A DNA stretch of 36,180 nucleotides. It comes from Mesorhizobium sp. GbtcB19. Its GTDB lineage: Bacteria > Pseudomonadota > Alphaproteobacteria > Rhizobiales > Rhizobiaceae. Below the pieces are notes generated by a model. The model saw nothing but the letters and a program-made list of their open reading frames with translations, did not search any database and had not been told where the DNA came from. Below, in pieces: positions 14,228 to 22,508 of the stretch. The stretch lies in NCBI RefSeq assembly GCF_019091085.1, contig NZ_JAGXJY010000033.1:1-36180 (forward strand), written 5' to 3'. Numbering within the stretch: position 1 is the stretch's first letter; every line of letters begins with the position of its first letter. Position numbers and translations under genes: made by a program.

Positions 14228-15337
14228 GTGGTGCATGCCCGCGGCGGTGCCGTTCCGCAGACTAGCTTCGTCGAGTTCGCGGGCGTCCAGAAGAGCTACG
14301 GCAGTGTCAATGTCGTGCGCGACCTCAACCTCGACATCGAACGCGGCGAGTTCATCACCCTGCTCGGGCCGTCGGGGTCCGGCAAGACCACATGCCTTAT
14401 GATGCTCGCCGGTTTCGAGAACCTGTCGGCCGGCGATATTCTGCTCGACGGCGCCTCGATCGGCTCGATGCCACCGCAAAGGCGCAACATCGGCATGGTC
14501 TTCCAGAGCTACGCGCTGTTCCCGCATATGACGATCGCGGAGAACATCGCATTCCCGCTTCAGGCCCGCCGCATCGCCAAGTCCGAGACGGCCGAGCGGG
14601 TGGCCAAGGCGTTGGCGATGATACGCCTGGACGGCCTTGGCGGGCGCCTGCCGGGGCAACTTTCGGGCGGACAGCAGCAGCGTGTGGCGCTTGCCCGCGC
14701 TCTGGTGTTCGAGCCGTCGCTGGTGCTGATGGACGAGCCGCTCGGCGCGCTCGACAAGCAGCTTCGCGAGGAGATGCAGTACGAAATCATGCACATCCAG
14801 CAGCGGCTCGGCGTCACCGTGGTCTATGTGACCCACGACCAGACCGAGGCGCTGACCATGTCCAGCCGCGTGGCGGTTTTCAACCGCGGCAAGATCGAGC
14901 AACTGGGACCGCCGAAGCAGATCTACGAGGAGCCGGTCAACAGCTTCGTTGCCCGCTTCATCGGCGAGAACAACAGGCTGAACGGCACCGTTCGAACCAT
15001 CGACGGGGATGATTGCACGATCGACGTCGGCGGCGACCGGAGCATCCGCGCCGCCGCAATCAACGTCTCGGCGGCGGGGGAGCGGACCACGCTGTCCATC
15101 CGGCCCGAGCGCGTCGTCATCGGCGCCGCCGCCACGAGTGCGGAGAACTGCTTCGAGGCGACCGTCGACGAGGTCGTCTTCCACGGCGACCATCTGCGCA
15201 TGTCGGCGACGCTGTGCGGGCAGCCCGGCTTCATCGTCAAGATCCCGAACAGCGCCGGTGTCGGCATGGGGTCGCCGGGCGATCGCATCAAGATCGGCTG
15301 GGCAGCACGCGATTGCCGGGCGCTGGACCATGGCTGA
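14228..15337 (+). CDS. ABC transporter ATP-binding protein, PotA-like (spermidine/putrescine type)
   Basis: A 369-residue ATPase with a C-terminal TOBE domain. Walker A is GPSGSGKTT (47-55), Q-loop GMVFQSYALFPHMTIAEN, signature LSGGQQQRVALARAL, Walker B LVLMDEPLGALD, H-loop VYVTHDQTEAL. The C-terminal 120 residues include SIRPERVV and VDEVVFHGDHLRM typical of PotA/MalK TOBE regions. I place the start at GTG 14228, with GGGAGG seven bases upstream, because it gives the normal short lead before FVEFAGVQKSYG. The frame is open back to TTG 14120, which has its own GGGAGG eight bases upstream, so a 36-residue longer form or upstream leader is possible. First gene of a four-gene importer. Confidence 0.9.
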   Translation: MVHARGGAVPQTSFVEFAGVQKSYGSVNVVRDLNLDIERGEFITLLGPSGSGKTTCLMMLAGFENLSAGDILLDGASIGSMPPQRRNIGMVFQSYALFPHMTIAENIAFPLQARRIAKSETAERVAKALAMIRLDGLGGRLPGQLSGGQQQRVALARALVFEPSLVLMDEPLGALDKQLREEMQYEIMHIQQRLGVTVVYVTHDQTEALTMSSRVAVFNRGKIEQLGPPKQIYEEPVNSFVARFIGENNRLNGTVRTIDGDDCTIDVGGDRSIRAAAINVSAAGERTTLSIRPERVVIGAAATSAENCFEATVDEVVFHGDHLRMSATLCGQPGFIVKIPNSAGVGMGSPGDRIKIGWAARDCRALDHG

Positions 15338-15391
15338 CGGCGAAGATGGCCGAATATCAACGTCAAACGAAAACGAAACGGGGAACAGGAA

Positions 15392-16432
15392 ATGAAGAAA
15401 TCGAGCCTCGCGGGCGGCCTGCTGGCCGCTTTGATCCTGGGCGCCGGCATAGGCCACGCCTTCGCCGAGGATGTCACCGTCGCCACCTGGGGCGGCACCT
15501 ATACCGAGAAGCAGCGCAAGTCGATCTTCGACCCATATACCGCCAAATCGGGCGGCGCCGTGCTTGATGCCGTCTATACCGGCGGGCTTGGCCAGATCCA
15601 GGCGATGATTGAATCCGGCAACACCACCTGGGATGTCATCCAGATGGGCGCGCCCGAAATGTTCAATGCCTGCGCCCAGGGCCTTATCGAGGAACTCGAC
15701 ACCAGCAAGCTCTCCTCGGCGGCCGACTTCAAGGATCCCGGCATCACCAAATGCGGCATCGGCGCCATCGGCTGGGGCATGGTCATCGCCTACAACACCA
15801 AGCTTACCGGCGACCAGCCGAAAAGCTGGAACGATTTCTGGGACTTGAAGAAGTATCCCGGCAAGCGCGCCATGAAACGAGAGCCGCAGAACAATCTCGA
15901 GGGAGCGCTGCTTGCCGACGGCGTCGCCCCTGCCGACGTCTACAAGGTCTTGTCGACACCGGAAGGCGTCGACCGCGCCTTCAAGAAGCTGGACGAGATC
16001 AAGGCCGATATCCAGTGGTGGGAGGCCGGCGCGCAGCCGCCCGAATGGCTGGCCAATGGCGGCGTGGCCATGTCCACGACCTTCGTCGGCCGCATCCTCG
16101 AGGCGCAGGCCGAGGGCGCAGCCATCAAATTCGGCTGGCCGGGTTCCCTCTATTCGGTCGACTACTGGGCCATCGTCAGCGGCACCAAGAAGAAGGACGC
16201 CGCCTATGCGTTCCTGAACTACGCGACCTCGCCCGAGGCGCAGGCAGAGTTCTCCAAGATCCAGCCGGTAGCGCCTGTCAACCTGAAGGCGTCGGCACTG
16301 CTGTCGCCGGAGCGGATCGCCATCATGCCGGTGGGCGACAATCTCAAGGACGCGGTTCCCACCGACAGCAGTTTCTGGAACGACAACCTCGAAGCGCTGA
16401 CCGAAAGGTTCAACGCCTGGGCTTCGAAATGA
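15392..16432 (+). CDS. Periplasmic substrate-binding protein, PotD-like (extracellular solute-binding family 1)
   Basis: A 346-residue binding protein with signal peptide MKKSSLAGGLLAALILGAGI and cleavage near AFA-ED (about residue 25). The mature protein starts VTVATWGGTYTEKQRKSIFDPYT (landmark about 28-50) and carries GNTTWDVIQMG, NTKLTGDQPKSWNDFWDLKK and PGKRAM, all typical of the polyamine-type branch. Aromatic residues WWEAGAQPPEWL and SVDYWAIV would line the amine site in PotD/PotF relatives. It follows the ATPase by 54 bases and precedes two permeases after a hairpin. Expected ligand is a polyamine or related cationic amine; acetylated forms are suggested by the nearby amidohydrolases. 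Confidence 0.92.
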   Translation: MKKSSLAGGLLAALILGAGIGHAFAEDVTVATWGGTYTEKQRKSIFDPYTAKSGGAVLDAVYTGGLGQIQAMIESGNTTWDVIQMGAPEMFNACAQGLIEELDTSKLSSAADFKDPGITKCGIGAIGWGMVIAYNTKLTGDQPKSWNDFWDLKKYPGKRAMKREPQNNLEGALLADGVAPADVYKVLSTPEGVDRAFKKLDEIKADIQWWEAGAQPPEWLANGGVAMSTTFVGRILEAQAEGAAIKFGWPGSLYSVDYWAIVSGTKKKDAAYAFLNYATSPEAQAEFSKIQPVAPVNLKASALLSPERIAIMPVGDNLKDAVPTDSSFWNDNLEALTERFNAWASK

Positions 16433-16439
16433 AAAAGGC

Positions 16440-16471
16440 CGTCCCCGGCGCGGTTCGCCAAGCCGGGGACG
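16440..16471 (+). other. Hairpin between binding-protein and permease genes
   Basis: Perfect 10-bp inverted repeat CGTCCCCGGC / GCCGGGGACG (16440-16449 and 16462-16471, 12-base loop), starting eight bases after the binding-protein stop and 41 bases before the permease start. No T-run follows, so read-through with partial attenuation or 3'-end protection of the binding-protein mRNA is likelier than full termination. Confidence 0.6.
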
Positions 16472-16512
16472 CCAATCGCCTGAACCGATAGTCGAGCGAG
16501 CAAAACTCAAGC

Positions 16513-17748
16513 ATGGCCAGCATATCGATTCCCGTGGACGATCGGCGAAGCGGCCTGGCAGGCCTCTTGAGGCTCCGCGGGCCGCTCATGCGCCACGGGC
16601 TCCTGCTGCCATGCCTGCTGTTCATGGTCTTCGTCTTCGTCTGGCCGATCCTGTCGCTGCTGGCCAAGGGCGTCTACAGCCCGGAAGTGCGTGATACCTT
16701 GCCGCGGACTGCCGCGGCGGTTCTCGCATGGGATGGTTCCAGCGATCCGCCCGACGCGCTCTACGACGCGCTGGTGGCGGATCTGCGTGTCGCCGATCGC
16801 CGCGACGTCGCTAATGCCGGGCGGCGCCTCAACTACGAGATCCCCAGCTACCGCAGCCTGCTCATCAAGACGGCGTCCGCCTTGCAGAAGGACTCGGCCC
16901 AGCCGCCGCGCCAGCAACTGGTCGCCATCGACGCCAAATGGCAGGACAGGACCTTCTGGACGGCAATGCGGCGGGCCGCGCCGGCCATCACCCCTTACTA
17001 TATCCTGAAGGCCCTGGATCTGGAGCAGAAGGACAGTGGTGGCATCGGCCGGGTGGCGCCGCAGGAAGCCACCTTCGTCGACGTGCTGGGGCGCTCGCTA
17101 TGGATATCGGCTGTCGTGACGGCCATCTGCCTGGTCCTTGCCTTTCCGGTCGCCTTCAGGATTTCAGCCGCCTCGCCTCGCTGGCGCGGCCTGTTGCTGC
17201 TTCTTGTGCTGCTGCCCTTCTGGACGCCGCTGCTGGTGCGCACCAGTGCCTGGGTGGTGCTGCTGCAGGACAACGGCATCGTCAATTCGCTGCTGTTGTG
17301 GAGCGGCATCGTCGACCAGCCGGTGCACCTGATCTTCAACCGCATCGGCGTCTACATCGCTTTCGTGCATGTCATGCTGCCGTTCATGATCCTGCCGTTC
17401 TACAGCGTCATGGTCGGCATCTCGAAGGACTATACGCGCGCCGCCTACAGCCTCGGCGCCAGCGGGCCACGCACCTTCTACAGGGTGTACCTGCCGCTGG
17501 TCTGGCCCGGCATATGGTCCGGCTGCCTGCTCTCCTACGTCATTGTCGTCGGCTACTACATCACCCCGCTGCTCGTCGGCGGCAGCCAGGACCAGATGCT
17601 CAGCTACTTCATCGCCTTCTATACGAAGCAGACGGTGAACTGGGGCCTTGCCTCCGCGCTGGCAATCCTGCTGACGACCTGCGTGCTGGTGCTGGTAGGC
17701 CTCTACGGCCTGCTCGGCCGCAAATCTCAAATCGTGGTGAAGGCCTGA
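16513..17748 (+). CDS. ABC transporter permease, PotB-like, with a large extra-membrane insert
   Basis: A 411-residue inner-membrane subunit, well over the ~290 residues usual for PotB. The first span is about 28-52 (LLLPCLLFMVFVFVWPILSL), then comes a hydrophilic stretch of about 135 residues (about 55-190) rich in Arg/Asp, then the normal permease core from SLWISAVVTAICLVLAF to GLYGLLGRK with five further spans. The EAA loop is AAYSLGASGPRTFYRVYLPLV (core SLGASGPRTFYRVYLPL). The insert follows the first span and would be periplasmic. Long PotB forms occur in rhizobial importers, so this is unusual but not unique. It pairs with the permease that begins six bases after its stop. Confidence 0.9.
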   Translation: MASISIPVDDRRSGLAGLLRLRGPLMRHGLLLPCLLFMVFVFVWPILSLLAKGVYSPEVRDTLPRTAAAVLAWDGSSDPPDALYDALVADLRVADRRDVANAGRRLNYEIPSYRSLLIKTASALQKDSAQPPRQQLVAIDAKWQDRTFWTAMRRAAPAITPYYILKALDLEQKDSGGIGRVAPQEATFVDVLGRSLWISAVVTAICLVLAFPVAFRISAASPRWRGLLLLLVLLPFWTPLLVRTSAWVVLLQDNGIVNSLLLWSGIVDQPVHLIFNRIGVYIAFVHVMLPFMILPFYSVMVGISKDYTRAAYSLGASGPRTFYRVYLPLVWPGIWSGCLLSYVIVVGYYITPLLVGGSQDQMLSYFIAFYTKQTVNWGLASALAILLTTCVLVLVGLYGLLGRKSQIVVKA

Positions 17749-17753
17749 GCGCG

Positions 17754-18578
17754 ATGTCCGGTTCGTCAACGCATAAGCCGAGGCCCGACATCTGGCGCAC
17801 GCTGGCCAGCGTGGTGACCGTCTTGGTGTTCCTGTTCCTGCTGGTGCCGATCGCGGCCGTGCTGCCGCTTTCCTTCAGCTCGGGCTCGTTCCTCTCCTAT
17901 CCGATGCCCGGACTGTCGCTGCGTTGGTACGAGGAACTGCTGACCAACTACAAATGGCTGCTCGCGCTGAAGAACAGCGCGGTCGTGGGCGTCGGCGCGG
18001 CGGCGCTGTCCACGGTGCTTGGGCTGTCGGCAGCCATTGCCATGAACGGGCTTGGTCCGCGGGCCCGCGCCATCGTCAACGGCTTCCTCATCGCGCCGAT
18101 GGTGATGCCGGTCATCATCATGGCTGTCGGCCTGTATCTGTTCCTTTCCGATCTCGGTCTGGCCGGCACCATTACCGGCATGATCCTGGCTCACACCGTG
18201 ATCGGCACGCCCTATGTGGTCATCTCCGCCACCGCCGCGCTTCAGAACTTCGACATGCAATTGATCCGTGCCGCAAAAAGCCTGGGCGCGTCGCCCTGGA
18301 TGGCCTATCGGCGCGTGATGCTGCCGGCAATCCGCCCGGCCATAGTCGCGGGGTCGCTTTTCGCGTTCGTCGCCTCGTTCGACGAGGTCGTGATCGTGCT
18401 CTTTCTCGCCGGCCCCGGCCAGGTGACCCTGCCGGTGCGTCTCTTCGAGGGTATCCGCGACGAGCTCACGCCGGTCGTCATCGCCGCGGCAGCGGTCATG
18501 ATTTCGATCTCGGTCGGCCTGATGACGGTCATCGAGATCCTGCGCCGCAAGTCCGTTGCCAGGCGCGGTATGGCATAA
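17754..18578 (+). CDS. ABC transporter permease, PotC-like
   Basis: A 274-residue permease with six predicted spans: about 16-40 (LASVVTVLVFLFLLVPIAAV), then after LRWYEELLTNYKWL the standard block to VIEILRRK. The docking loop is AAKSLGASPWMAYRRVMLPAI. FLSYPMPGLSLRWYEEL near the N-terminus and ASFDEVVIVLFLAGP are PotC signatures. The ATG at 17754 lies six bases after the PotB-like stop. It ends the plus-strand importer operon, converging on the minus-strand amidohydrolase gene 75 bases away. Confidence 0.92.
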   Translation: MSGSSTHKPRPDIWRTLASVVTVLVFLFLLVPIAAVLPLSFSSGSFLSYPMPGLSLRWYEELLTNYKWLLALKNSAVVGVGAAALSTVLGLSAAIAMNGLGPRARAIVNGFLIAPMVMPVIIMAVGLYLFLSDLGLAGTITGMILAHTVIGTPYVVISATAALQNFDMQLIRAAKSLGASPWMAYRRVMLPAIRPAIVAGSLFAFVASFDEVVIVLFLAGPGQVTLPVRLFEGIRDELTPVVIAAAAVMISISVGLMTVIEILRRKSVARRGMA

Positions 18579-18595
18579 ACGGAACACGGATTGTC

Positions 18596-18615
18596 TCCGC
18601 GGGCACTGTCGCGGA
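18596..18615. terminator. Possible bidirectional terminator between convergent genes
   Basis: Inverted repeat TCCGCG / CGCGGA with an 8-base loop in the 75-base gap between convergent stops at 18578 and 18654. The stem is short and no T-run follows in either direction, so support comes mostly from position. Confidence 0.3.
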
Positions 18616-18653
18616 CTTCGAGCCGCACGGCGCCACACCGTCTCAGTGGGGCA

Positions 18654-19676
18654 TCAACGTCCGGCAAATCCACTTAGGAAGGCGGCAAGCAAGCTTCCGA
18701 GGGCCGGCGACGGATAGCCCCCTTCCTGAACGATCAATGTTGGGCGCTTCAGCGCCGCCAGCATTTCTCCCATCCGGCGAAAGCCCGTTTCGTCGACGGC
18801 CATGCAGGCGAAGGGGTCGTCCTTGGAGGCATCCAGACCCAGGGCGATGATCAGGATATCGGGTGAGAACTGCCGGGCCGCCTCGCATGCTTTCGACACG
18901 GCCGCCAGATATGATTCAGTGCCGCTCATCAACGGCACCGGCAGATTTAGATTGTGCGCTTCCCCGCAGCCGGCCCCGATCTCGTCGGCGTAGCCGGCAT
19001 AGTAGGGATAGAGGTGGGCGGGATCGCCGTGCACCGATACGGTCAGGACGTCGCGCCGGTTGTAGAACAGCGCCTGGGTGCCGTTGCCGTGGTGAACGTC
19101 GACGTCGACGATTGCCACCCGCGCATCTTGCGAGGCGGCCAGGTTGGCCGCGATGGCGGTGTTGTTGAGGTAGCAAAAGCCGCCCGCCTGATCGCGATAA
19201 GCGTGGTGCCCCGGCGGCCGGCAAAGCGCGTAAGCGGAGCGCTCTCCCGCCAGCACCCTGGTCATCGCATCGACGGCAGTGTTGGCGCTCGCGCGAGCCG
19301 CCTCCCAGGTTCCCTCGACCAGCACGCAACTGGCGTCCGCCTGATAAAAGCCGGCACGGCCGAGCAGGTCGCGGGGCAGCCGGCTCATATGGCGGCTGGG
19401 ATGGACGCTCGATCGCAGTTCGGGACCGGCATCCGGCAGTTCCCGCCAAGCCTGGAAGCCGGTTTGGAGGAAGGCGAGGTAGTCCCGGTCATGCACTGCC
19501 GCGATGGTATCGAACGAGTGCTCGTGAGGAGGTTGGACAGCAATACCGGCCTCTTCAAGCCCGGAAAGCAGGGCTGCGATCCTTTCCGGCTGTTCCGGGT
19601 TGGGTTTCAGTTCGCCGCCCGCGATCCGGGTCAACGGGCGATGCAGAAGTTGCCGCTCATCGAAGATGGCCAGCAT
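18654..19676 (-). CDS. Acetylpolyamine amidohydrolase-like (histone-deacetylase superfamily), copy 2
   Basis: A 340-residue zinc amidohydrolase with a full catalytic set: His157-His158 (RPPGHHAYRDQAGGFCYLNN), zinc ligands Asp193 and His195 (VDVDVHHGNGTQ), Asp282 (ALGLDASKDDP) and Tyr321 (VQEGGYPSP). It is only moderately similar to the copy at 5996-7033; the N-terminal substrate loop (about 75-100, LPDAGPELRSSVHPSRHM) is different, so a different acyl-amine is likely. The ATG at 19676 has GGAG about eight bases upstream. It is the last gene of a minus-strand operon, 29 bases after a permease gene. This resembles Pseudomonas aeruginosa, where such amidohydrolases sit next to polyamine-type binding-protein genes. 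Confidence 0.9.
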   Translation of the reverse strand: MLAIFDERQLLHRPLTRIAGGELKPNPEQPERIAALLSGLEEAGIAVQPPHEHSFDTIAAVHDRDYLAFLQTGFQAWRELPDAGPELRSSVHPSRHMSRLPRDLLGRAGFYQADASCVLVEGTWEAARASANTAVDAMTRVLAGERSAYALCRPPGHHAYRDQAGGFCYLNNTAIAANLAASQDARVAIVDVDVHHGNGTQALFYNRRDVLTVSVHGDPAHLYPYYAGYADEIGAGCGEAHNLNLPVPLMSGTESYLAAVSKACEAARQFSPDILIIALGLDASKDDPFACMAVDETGFRRMGEMLAALKRPTLIVQEGGYPSPALGSLLAAFLSGFAGR

Positions 19677-19705
19677 TGGGTTTCTCCGGGAATGGCGCGG
19701 CTGGA

Positions 19706-20533
19706 TCAATGGTCGTCGGTCGCCCTGACACCGTCTCGGCGGACAAATTGCGCGGCGACCAGAACAAGGATCGACAGAACGACCAGCATGGAGGAAATCG
19801 CCGCGACAGTCGGATCGACCTGATCGCGGATGTTGGCGAACATGCGTTTGGTCAGCGTCGATGTCGCGCCGCTGGAGATGAAGAGCGAGACGACGACTTC
19901 ATCGAAGGAGGTGATGAAGGCGAACAGCATGCCGGACATGACCGAGATCCGTATCTGCGGCAGGGTCACCGTCAGGAACGCGCGCAGCGGCGAAGCACCC
20001 AGGCTGCGCGCGGCCCGTTCCTGGTTGACGTCGAAGCTGGCCAGGCCGTTGCCGACGGCGATGATGACAAACGGAATGGCAAGCGTCGTGTGCGCCAGCA
20101 CGAGGCCCGTCAGCGTGTTGTTGAGATTGAGCCGGGCGTAGACGAAGAAGGCGCCGATGGCGACGAAGATGAGCGGCACCATCATCGGCAGGATCAGCGC
20201 GCCGCGCACGACGGCATCGAAGCCGCCCGCGCGCTTGTGGAGTCCGTAGCTGGCAAGCGTGCCGAGCACCGTCGCCAGGATCGTCGTGGAAGACGCGACC
20301 TTGAGGGAAACGACAGCCGAGCGCAGCCATTCATCGGAGGTGAAGAAAGCCTCGTACCATCTCAGACTCCAGCCGCGCGGCGGGAATTCCAGATACTGGG
20401 AGTCGGAGAAGGACAGCGGGATGATGATCAGGCAAGGGATGACGAGGAATGCCATCACCAGCGCCACCAGCACGTAGAGCCAAAGGCGCTGCCGGTGCGT
20501 GATCTGGGTGGAGGAGGCGGGATGGCTCAGCAT
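19706..20533 (-). CDS. ABC transporter permease, PotC-like (second importer)
   Basis: A 275-residue permease with six spans. The first is YVLVALVMAFLVIPCLIII (about 18-36), followed by the PotC-type segment EFPPRGWSLRWYEAFF, and the docking loop is AARSLGASPLRAFLTVTLPQI. ITSFDEVVVSLFIS is the usual late signature. Its ATG shares one base with the TGA of the PotB-like gene (TGATG), so the two are translationally coupled. It forms the membrane pore with that partner for the importer encoded at 19706-23549. Confidence 0.93.
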   Translation of the reverse strand: MLSHPASSTQITHRQRLWLYVLVALVMAFLVIPCLIIIPLSFSDSQYLEFPPRGWSLRWYEAFFTSDEWLRSAVVSLKVASSTTILATVLGTLASYGLHKRAGGFDAVVRGALILPMMVPLIFVAIGAFFVYARLNLNNTLTGLVLAHTTLAIPFVIIAVGNGLASFDVNQERAARSLGASPLRAFLTVTLPQIRISVMSGMLFAFITSFDEVVVSLFISSGATSTLTKRMFANIRDQVDPTVAAISSMLVVLSILVLVAAQFVRRDGVRATDDH

Positions 20534-21429
20534 CAGTGTTCCCCGACCGATGTTCCAAGACGCTGCACGCCCCATCTCATCAGCAGCAGGATAAGGCTCG
20601 TTACCACCAGCAGCGCCACGCTCAGCGCGCTGGCCGCCCCCCAATTGGCAAACTTCGACACGGCGTCGGCGATCTGGGTGGACCACATGGCGACGCGGCC
20701 GCCGCCCAGCAGCGCCGGTGTCAGGTAGAAGCCGAGACAGAGCACGAAGGTCAGGGCGCCGCCCGCGCCGAGGCCCGGCGCCGACAGCGGCAGGAACACC
20801 TGGCGAAACGCCTGCGCCGGCGATGCGCCGCAATTGGCCGCGGCCTTGAGGTAAACCGGATCGATGGCGCGCATCGAGGAATAGAGCGGCAGTATCAGGA
20901 AGGGCAGCATGACATGCACCATGCCGATGACCGTGCCGGTCAGGTTGTTCACCAGGGGCAGCGACTCGCTGATCAGTCCAAGCTGCTTCAGCCAGGTGTT
21001 GATGATGCCCTCGCGCTGCAAAAGAACGAGCCACGCATATGTCCTGACCAGAACGGACGTCCAGAAGGGCAGGATGATGAACACCAGCAGGATTTGCGCG
21101 GTGCGCTGGGAAAGCTGTGACAGCAGATAAGCAACGGGATAGCCGAGCAGGACGCATATGCCGGTGACCAGCGCGGACACTTCCAACGTGCTGAGGAAGC
21201 TGTTGATGTAAGCGGGCCGCAGCAGGCGGGCGTAGTTTTCCGACGACAGGGCGCCGGACGCATCGAAAAGAGACAGCCAGGTCAGCCAGGAAAATGGCGC
21301 GAGCAGCACCAGGGCGACCAGCAGGAGCGCCGGAACGGACAGCCCGAACATTGCGAACCTGTGGCGGCGCTCGTCGGCGCCAAGCAGCTCGACATTGAGC
21401 GATGGGGCTTCATCGGCTGCCGCGCTCAC
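20533..21429 (-). CDS. ABC transporter permease, PotB-like (second importer)
   Basis: A 298-residue permease of normal PotB length. The first span is about 28-52 (FGLSVPALLLVALVLLAPFS), then the SLFDASGALSSENYARLL loop and a core with VFIILPFWTSVLVRTYAWLVLLQ, a close PotB signature. The docking loop is AAANCGASPAQAFRQVFLPLS. I choose GTG 21429 because it overlaps the ATPase stop as GTGA, a classic coupled arrangement; an in-frame GTG at 21474 would add 15 residues and a 49-base overlap. It lacks the long insert of the plus-strand PotB-like protein at 16513. Confidence 0.9.
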   Translation of the reverse strand: MSAAADEAPSLNVELLGADERRHRFAMFGLSVPALLLVALVLLAPFSWLTWLSLFDASGALSSENYARLLRPAYINSFLSTLEVSALVTGICVLLGYPVAYLLSQLSQRTAQILLVFIILPFWTSVLVRTYAWLVLLQREGIINTWLKQLGLISESLPLVNNLTGTVIGMVHVMLPFLILPLYSSMRAIDPVYLKAAANCGASPAQAFRQVFLPLSAPGLGAGGALTFVLCLGFYLTPALLGGGRVAMWSTQIADAVSKFANWGAASALSVALLVVTSLILLLMRWGVQRLGTSVGEH

Positions 21430-22487
21430 GAGGCGCTGTCCTGCACCAGCACGCTCGCTTCCGGCCTCAGCCACAAAGTAAGCGTCTGTCCGGGTTCCGG
21501 CAGCGGCTTGCTCTCGGTCGGCGCGCGGCGGATCGAGATTTCGTGATCGCCCGGCAGCTTCAGGGAAATGGAATGGCTGTCGCCGCGATAGACGACGTCG
21601 ACGACCAAGCCCTCGATGCGGTTGTCGCGCTCGTCGTCGCCCTGCCAGCCGAGACGTTCAGGCCTGATCACCAGCCATTGCTCGTCCACGGGGGAGGGCG
21701 GCAGCGCGAGCTTCAGCGGCCGGCCCGCCAACTCGTATCCATTGCTGGTCTTGCTGACAGGCAGCATCCTCGTCTCGCCCATGAAGCCCGCCACGAAGTG
21801 GCAATTGGGTCGGTCATAGATGTTTGTCGGGGTGTCGAGCTGCACGATCCTGCCATTGCGCAGCACCGCGATGCGGTTCGACATGGTCAGCGCCTCCTGC
21901 TGGTCGTGGGTGACATAGACGGTTGTCATCCCCAGCCGGTCGTGGAGGCGCTTCAACTCGATCTGCATATGCTCGCGCAGGTTCTTGTCGAGAGCCGAGA
22001 GCGGCTCGTCCATCAGGAGCAGCTTCGGCTCGAAGACGATGGCGCGCGCCAGCGCGACGCGCTGCTTCTGGCCGCCGGACAGTTCCGTGATGCGGCGCGC
22101 CGACAGATGCGCCATCTGCACAACGTCGAGCGCCTGCTTGACGCGTTCACGAATGTCAGCCGGCTCGCGGCGGCGCAGTTTCAGCGGGTAGGCGACGTTG
22201 TTGAAAACGTCCATATGCGGAAACAGCGCGTAGTTCTGGAACACCATGCCCAGGTCGCGCTTGTGGGGAGGCCTGGTGATGAACTCGACGCCGTCGACCA
22301 TCAGGCTGCCGCTGTCCGGGCGCTCAAACCCGGCAATGACGTTGAGCAGTGTCGTCTTGCCCGAGCCGGACGGCCCGAGCAAGGTCAGGAACTCACCGGG
22401 CTCGATGTCGACCGACACATTGTCGAGCGCCCTGAACGCACCAAATGCCTTCGAGACATTGCGTATGGATAGGGCGCCCGACGTCAT
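21426..22487 (-). CDS. ABC transporter ATP-binding protein, PotA-like (second importer)
   Basis: A 353-residue ATPase with C-terminal TOBE domain. Walker A GPSGSGKTT (38-46), Q-loop GMVFQNYALFPHMDVFNN, signature LSGGQKQRVALARAI, Walker B LLLMDEPLSALD, H-loop VYVTHDQQEAL. The TOBE part contains VIRPERLG and VVDVVYRGDSHSISL. It is only 21 bases from the binding-protein stop and overlaps the PotB-like gene by four bases. The operon order (binding protein, ATPase, PotB, PotC, amidohydrolase) differs from the plus-strand importer (ATPase, binding protein, PotB, PotC), so the two importers are not a recent tandem duplication. Confidence 0.93.
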   Translation of the reverse strand: MTSGALSIRNVSKAFGAFRALDNVSVDIEPGEFLTLLGPSGSGKTTLLNVIAGFERPDSGSLMVDGVEFITRPPHKRDLGMVFQNYALFPHMDVFNNVAYPLKLRRREPADIRERVKQALDVVQMAHLSARRITELSGGQKQRVALARAIVFEPKLLLMDEPLSALDKNLREHMQIELKRLHDRLGMTTVYVTHDQQEALTMSNRIAVLRNGRIVQLDTPTNIYDRPNCHFVAGFMGETRMLPVSKTSNGYELAGRPLKLALPPSPVDEQWLVIRPERLGWQGDDERDNRIEGLVVDVVYRGDSHSISLKLPGDHEISIRRAPTESKPLPEPGQTLTLWLRPEASVLVQDSAS

Positions 22488-22508
22488 GCCGTTCCTCCTG
22501 CCAAGGCC

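Noticed and set aside
16429..16495. Possible 20-residue ORF (MKKAVPGAVRQAGDANRLNR) overlapping the binding-protein stop
   Set aside because: It consists almost wholly of the hairpin at 16440-16471; the ATG has no separate ribosome-binding site.
13934..16510. Long open minus-strand frame (858 codons) opposite the importer ATPase and binding-protein genes
   Set aside because: It lies antisense to two genes with full family motifs; its translation is rich in Arg/Ala/Gly/Asp without recognisable domains, as expected of GC-rich shadow frames.
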